A stretch of 64,000 nt of DNA from Chalciporus piperatus (Eukaryota > Basidiomycota > Agaricomycetes > Boletales > Boletaceae). Position 1 is the stretch's first letter. Every line of letters begins with the position of its first letter. Positions 62,188-64,000 of the stretch are shown one piece after another. A model generated the notes under the pieces. That model was not told the origin of the DNA, made no database searches, and saw only the letters and a list, made by a program, of their open reading frames with translations. The stretch spans positions 186,001 through 250,000 of the forward strand of contig JBBPTG010000001.1 of NCBI GenBank assembly GCA_038093975.1, written 5' to 3'. A program made the position numbers and the translations under genes.

Positions 62188-63114
62188 TCACTGGGTGAAA
62201 TCGACGCAGCTCATGTAACTATCTCAGAATGAGCAAACTGTTCAGTACGGGGGTTCGACTTCGACTTACGTTTGGTCAACGGATCTCGCGTCCCACCACC
62301 ACTGCAACACGCAAGTTCCCGCAGTGGCGCACGCACCATTAAGGTTGGGGATCGTGACGGAGAACGAGGTCTGGTTAGCGGGAATGGGCGCAGACACGGA
62401 ATATGCGGGGTCGAAGTAAATCAGCGGTCCTGCGAGAACACTGGGAATTGGTGAGTTATCACTGAAATAACCGTCTGAACCGGTAGGTAGTTACGTGTTG
62501 GTGTTGGCGTTAACCACGCTGACGTTCTATTCATATAGGTAAGGTGCTGGTGTTGACTGAACAAGGAGATGAACTGACAGCAACTCCGGTGTGAGGAGCC
62601 CGAAGGTCGATTTTAATGGGCACGACTTGGTTGGCAGCAAACTTCTGGACGTTGCTCTCGTTGTCGGCATACTGAAGGGATACTGTTAGTTTACCCGTTA
62701 TTTTTTCGTGACAAACTTACCATGAGACCCTTGCACAGATGGAGGTGGCAGGCAGACTGCGAGGATGTCGGCGATCTGTTAGTCGATCCATACAACCCAG
62801 AGGGTTGTACTAACCGTGGTCTGAGAGTTGATGTTCTGTTCCTCCAATTGTTGATTGCCATATCTATGCACTTGGTGAGTGTGGGGCAAGCGTTTTTGGA
62901 AAAGCTACTGACTGGTCGCTAGAAACGGTGCTGTAGATCTGACTACCACAAGCAGCTTCGAATGCGGTACCGGGCTTCATGAAGGACGGTAAGCATCCGT
63001 GTAAAATACGTGAGTGAGATCTACCTGGCGGCGAGGAGGGCTGGTGATGAGTCCGTGCGCCAAAGTGCTGCCCGCCAAACCAGCAATTGCGAGGAAGGTA
63101 GCAAGTTTGTTCAT
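62188..63114 (-). CDS. Secreted LPMO-like (chitin-binding type-4) protein
   Basis: Putative copper lytic polysaccharide monooxygenase-like protein. The signal peptide MNKLATFLAIAGLAGSTLA is followed by mature HGLITSPPRRQ, so the first mature residue is His, as needed for a copper histidine brace. A second His lies in DLRAPHTGVANVSVV. Other blocks are CGSQIYSTVSSDQYGNQQLEEQ, CHLHLCKGLMYADN and, at the end, CATAGTCVVQWWWDA-type sequence (here GTCVLQWWWDARSVDQT) and SCVDFTQ; paired cysteines fit a secreted fold. Seven or so exons with ~50-nt introns; about 190 aa. Substrate (chitin or other) unknown, and oxidative activity is inferred only from the His pair. A TATA-like box lies 60 bp upstream. 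Confidence 0.83.
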
Positions 63115-63630
63115 CGTCGAGTATGATTGATTGGGAGTCTGGTTGACGAAGAATGGACTGCCTGCAGCCCGCCCTTTTATGCAGGATCTCATATTCCAAA
63201 GTTGGGTCAAGAGCATGTTTTCTGCATTGACAAAATCATAGCTAGGTGTTCGGTGCCCAATCTAACTTGCAACAACACGGTACCGGCGGCCTTTTTGCAC
63301 TTTGTATTTTTGGGTTGGTTGTTCCGCGGGTTTGCCAAGCATCCCCTCGTGACACAGAGTCCGTGCTACGCATCATACAGCAGTATCATTGTCCGACAAT
63401 GCCACGACTTTGATGCGAGAATCATGTTAAGCCGTGGTTCAGGCAATTCATCGCATTGTTATCGGGGATCAAAGAGTCGCTCACAATTCGAACACTGGGT
63501 CCTTTGCATGCTCCAAGTTAACTTGACAGAAAGGGGAGAATATTAATACCCAGCATAAGGCAGGAAGGAAGCAGTGAGGCTTTCGCCCGTAAATACCACT
63601 CGACTTATTCGCCAGTGAGTACTTGAGTCC
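63115..63630. other. Upstream region of the LPMO-like gene
   Basis: 516 bp between the LPMO-like start and the stop of the next minus-strand gene. Contains the TATA-like box noted separately; nothing else seen. Confidence 0.5.
63175..63182 (-). promoter_or_regulatory. TATA-like box of the LPMO-like gene
   Basis: Minus strand reads GCATAAAAGGG about 60 bp upstream of the ATG, a plausible core promoter for a regulated secreted enzyme. Confidence 0.5.
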
Positions 63631-64000
63631 TCACCCGCGAACAGAACCATACAACCCGTCGACTGTTCCTCCTGTCCACAAACGCACCGAGTCTCCGGGA
63701 GTTTTTAGATATGGGATGACAACAGAAAGTGAGACCTAGGAAAGATTGAAATACATGTTTAGCTAACATCGAGACACCAGCTGAAATGGCCAACGTATGA
63801 CCAACCCATCTCTCGGCGTTCCCACCACGGCGCACGACATACCGGCTGGAACATCACAGTCGATTTCAGTACGCACGCCAAGCAGTCATGCACTTGGTTC
63901 CCATAGCCAACATACTCACAATACGGTTGCTCGGGAACTGGCAGGTCGACCACGCAGCTGCGCAATGCGATGCCCTGTTGGCACTGGCTCAGATCCTTGT
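63631..64000 (-). CDS. Unknown gene, 5' part beyond the right edge
   Basis: Three exons can be joined in frame: edge to 63920, 63845-63778 and 63735-63631, with donors GTGAGT and GTGTCT and acceptors CCAG and CCTAG. The product reads LSQCQQGIALRSCVVDLPVPEQPY, SGMSCAVVGTPRDGLVIRWPFQL, VSLSVVIPYLKTPGDSVRLWTGG and ends YGSVRG. Four cysteines in a short stretch would suit an extracellular protein. No family was recognised and the N-terminus is missing, so nothing more can be said. Confidence 0.5.

Overview
The window is nuclear DNA of a filamentous basidiomycete, most likely an Agaricomycete. Genes are densely packed on both strands. Almost every gene is cut by many introns of about 45-70 nt with GT(A/G)NGT donors. 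Telomere-type motifs are TTAGGG, and the protein set is a typical fungal housekeeping set (TVP23, DLT1, EMC7, UTP23, eIF3k, AVT1, ITC1, RAP1, MMM1). No rRNA, tRNA, CRISPR array or phage feature was seen. Gene models were built by hand from reading frames, splice signals and remembered family conservation, so terminal exons carry the most uncertainty.

Layout, left to right. 1-3777: a kinase-like gene running off the left edge and a disordered basidiomycete protein, both minus. 4175-10828: TVP23, a dual-specificity phosphatase, cytochrome b5 reductase CBR1 and a GST-like protein. 11050-13858: DLT1 and a small conserved gene, divergent, split by a 1.27-kb inverted-repeat transposon with a 9-bp target duplication. 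13992-20155: a compact block of EMC7, UTP23, polyubiquitin, SWD3/WDR5 and eIF3k, arranged as tight divergent and convergent pairs. 20268-29767: AVT1-type transporter, the ISWI partner ITC1 and a large unknown protein. 31112-38295: a Gfo/Idh/MocA oxidoreductase, a G1 cyclin and a doubtful intronless ORF. 38406-46239: a 4E-T-like eIF4E-binding protein, SmD2 and NOP7/pescadillo. 46567-53021: a Sec7-PH Arf exchange factor and a disordered unknown. 53322-61721: RAP1, a CDK11-type kinase, a coiled-coil/DUF6697-like protein, a tubulin-tyrosine-ligase-like protein and MMM1. 62188-64000: a secreted LPMO-like protein and a partial unknown gene.

The genes do not form one pathway or a metabolic cluster. 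Several serve ribosome synthesis, translation and protein turnover (UTP23, NOP7, eIF3k, the 4E-T-like protein, polyubiquitin); others serve chromatin and telomeres (SWD3, ITC1, RAP1), membranes (TVP23, EMC7, AVT1, MMM1, the Arf exchange factor) and the cell cycle (G1 cyclin, CDK11).

Two observations stand out. First, the Mutator-like element at 11941-13206 has 103-104 bp terminal repeats that now form the immediate upstream sequence of both flanking genes. Second, a perfect 32-bp palindrome of telomeric repeats (two TTAGGG-type units, GGCGCGCC, two CCCTAA-type units) lies 68 bp upstream of the start codon of the telomere-protein gene RAP1. Four introns with GC-AG borders were also resolved.
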